Below the pieces are notes generated by a model that searched no databases, was not told the origin of the DNA, and saw only the letters and a program-made list of their open reading frames with translations. Shown here in pieces: positions 12,357-14,166 of a stretch of DNA of 14,166 nt. Positions within the stretch are counted from its first letter, which is position 1. Every line of letters begins with the position of its first letter. Source of the DNA: Prevotellaceae bacterium (lineage in GTDB: Bacteria; Bacteroidota; Bacteroidia; Bacteroidales; Bacteroidaceae); assembly GCA_905371275.1 (NCBI GenBank), contig CAJPLH010000030.1, forward strand, positions 1 to 14,166. Reading direction: 5' to 3'. Position numbers and translations under genes: made by a program.

Positions 12357-14166
12357 CTATTGTCTGCCGCTTTGTTCCACCAAAGAGGTTACACGTTGAT
12401 TGAAAGCTGTTTGTTGAAGCAAACTTTCGATGCTCAAGTGCATGCGATAGCGCCAGTAGTGTCGGGGATTCGCAGGAACGTTGATGCGTTCGCCTTCAAC
12501 ATCTGCAAAGCGCAGTTTTTCATCCATCGCAAACCAATCTTGGAGTGCCAAGATGGCAAGCATAGAAGGACTATTGAGATGACGGCGCACCACTTCTTCG
12601 CATACCCAACCTGGAGCATCTCCAGGAACTTCACCACCGAGGTGGAGCACATCGTAGTAGTAGCGACAAGTTTGACTATAATCTTCACGCCACCAACCAC
12701 GGAATGTTGCCATATCGTGCGTGCCAATGGTGCAAACAGAGCGTTCGGGATACCATTCCACGTGACCAAATTCGTGTTTCGGATCTTTCGGCATGCGCTC
12801 AATTTCGAGAGAGAGCAATTGAAGTTCGTTCATCACCCAGGGCACACAGTCGGGCACCATTCCCAAGTCTTCACCACAAGGAAGCATCGGAGCCGCTTCG
12901 CAAAGTTCTGGAAGTTTCTCCATTGCGCAGTCATACCAGAACTGGTTGTGACGTTCGTAGAAATAGTGATTGTAAAGACTATTGAAAGCATCCTTCTCAT
13001 GTTGCTGCAAACGTTCGAAAATCAAACTTTGTTGAGCAGCAATGCGAGGATGATACATGTCATGCTGTTTGTGATCTTCCACAAAAAGCACATTGTTGAT
13101 GAGCGAGAACACACCATTCTTCAAAGCCTCAGCATTAGGCAACGACTTACCTTCCTTGTTGAAATAAGCCTCAACCGCACGTTGTGTAGCATATTCTGGA
13201 CGGAGCGACCAAACATCATAGTGACTATGTTCCAAGAAGGTCTGTTTCACCCATTCGCTTTGTTCTCCAAACACGCGATAAAGAATATCCTCGCAGATGA
13301 AAGGTGAAGTCATAAAGTCTTTCTGGAAATAAAGACCGAAACGTCCTATTTCCTCTGGCGACATAGGAAGCGCAGGAGAGAATTGACCGAGCAATCCTTG
13401 CACACTGTTGCTTGGAATTTCCCAAATGCGGAAGAATCCGAGAATGTGGTCAATGCGATAAGCCGTGAAATACTCCGCCATTTTTGCGAATCTGCGTTTC
13501 CACCAGCGATAACCGTCTTGCTTCATCACTTCCCAGTTGTAAGTGGGGAAGCCCCAGTTTTGTCCGTTGGCAGAGAAAGCATCAGGTGGCGCACCGGCTT
13601 GACCATTCATATTGAAATAATAGGGTTCAATCCAAGCTTCAACCGAGTTGCGCGAGATGCCGATGGGAATATCGCCCTTAAACATCACACCTTTGCTGCG
13701 TGCGTGGTCGCTAGCAGCAAGCAGTTGCACATGCAAGAGATATTGTATATAATAGTAGTAAGCCACCGACTCCCAGACCTTGCTTTCGGGTGCGCAAAGT
13801 TTCTCTATTTGGGTTGATTCGTAGGTGCTGTGTTCAGGCCACTTACTGAAATCGGGAGTACCATATTTGTCGCGAAGATAAGAGAATGCCGCATAAGGAC
13901 GCAACCAATGTGCGTTGTTGTCCAAGAAAGCGGTAAACTCTTTCGTCTTGAGCAACTCTTTTCCGGTTTCTCTGAATGAAAGCAACAAATAGTCGCGCTT
14001 CAGTTTATTGACGCGGTCGTATTCCACTTGAGGAAGCGCGTTGAGTTCACGAAATTCCTTGTCGAATTGTGCTTGTTGTGCAGCATTTTTCAACTTTGGC
14101 ACTTCTCTCAAGTCCACATACATGGGATGGAAAGCATAGATGGAGATAGAGTTATAAGGATAAGAA
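12357..14166 (-). CDS. malQ: 4-alpha-glucanotransferase, GH77 (5' part missing)
   Basis: Cytoplasmic amylomaltase that transfers glucan chains between maltooligosaccharides, releasing glucose. The frame is open to the right edge: before the Met at 14123 it continues as SYPYNSISIYAFHP, a conserved GH77 stretch, so the true start is outside the window and at least 602 codons are present. Numbered from Met 14123, the catalytic residues are present: nucleophile D225 in YRIDHILGFFRIWEIP, acid/base E418 in CGEDLGMVPDCV, and the third carboxylate D470 in IGTHDMATFRGWW. The substrate-loop motif WGFPTYNWEVMKQDGYRWW is also present. Full-length Bacteroidota enzymes are often near 900 residues with N-terminal starch-binding (CBM20) domains; the missing part would fit that but cannot be seen. 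Stop TAG at 12357-12359. First visible gene of a unit with the sugar permease. Confidence 0.95.
   Translation of the reverse strand, partial: SYPYNSISIYAFHPMYVDLREVPKLKNAAQQAQFDKEFRELNALPQVEYDRVNKLKRDYLLLSFRETGKELLKTKEFTAFLDNNAHWLRPYAAFSYLRDKYGTPDFSKWPEHSTYESTQIEKLCAPESKVWESVAYYYYIQYLLHVQLLAASDHARSKGVMFKGDIPIGISRNSVEAWIEPYYFNMNGQAGAPPDAFSANGQNWGFPTYNWEVMKQDGYRWWKRRFAKMAEYFTAYRIDHILGFFRIWEIPSNSVQGLLGQFSPALPMSPEEIGRFGLYFQKDFMTSPFICEDILYRVFGEQSEWVKQTFLEHSHYDVWSLRPEYATQRAVEAYFNKEGKSLPNAEALKNGVFSLINNVLFVEDHKQHDMYHPRIAAQQSLIFERLQQHEKDAFNSLYNHYFYERHNQFWYDCAMEKLPELCEAAPMLPCGEDLGMVPDCVPWVMNELQLLSLEIERMPKDPKHEFGHVEWYPERSVCTIGTHDMATFRGWWREDYSQTCRYYYDVLHLGGEVPGDAPGWVCEEVVRRHLNSPSMLAILALQDWFAMDEKLRFADVEGERINVPANPRHYWRYRMHLSIESLLQQTAFNQRVTSLVEQSGRQ

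Overview
This window looks like chromosomal DNA from a Bacteroidota bacterium, most likely order Bacteroidales and perhaps a Prevotella-type organism. The phylum rests on three things seen here. Two promoters match the Bacteroidota primary sigma-factor pattern TTTG-N20-TAnnTTTG, with identical spacing. Clear Shine-Dalgarno sequences are absent before the starts. The gene families are typical of the phylum (lipoprotein-type outer-membrane efflux factor, SLC45/GPH-like sugar permease next to a long GH77 enzyme). The genus is inference only.

Every convincing gene is on the minus strand, so transcription runs from high to low coordinates. Read in that direction: (1) the 3' part of malQ (GH77 4-alpha-glucanotransferase) enters from the right edge and is followed by an MFS sugar permease; this maltodextrin-type pair ends at a strong intrinsic terminator (10709-10740). 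(2) A 477-bp gap holds a -7 box and a long leader for a complete tripartite RND efflux operon: periplasmic adaptor lipoprotein, inner-membrane pump and outer-membrane factor lipoprotein, ending at a terminator (3935-3978). (3) About 1.1 kb without genes (2870-4040) contains three different repeat structures. (4) A tRNA-His(GTG) gene has a textbook promoter and terminator. (5) mtaB (tRNA methylthiotransferase) has its own promoter and is followed by a family-2 glycosyltransferase.

The efflux genes form one export machine spanning both membranes: the adaptor bridges pump and outer-membrane channel. No regulator gene lies next to them. malQ and the permease together suggest uptake and cytoplasmic processing of maltose or maltodextrin. 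mtaB and tRNA-His are housekeeping translation genes.

The most unusual material is non-coding. A roughly 35-bp hairpin-forming motif occurs four times, always in the same orientation, three times within 70 bp upstream of a start codon, with one paired change between copies. The gene-poor gap also carries a 3 x 43-bp tandem repeat and a perfect 24-bp inverted repeat. Among proteins, the RND pump is about 100 residues longer than usual and appears to have an extra pair of membrane helices after TM6. I found no complete mobile element, CRISPR array, phage gene or clearly new multi-gene system.
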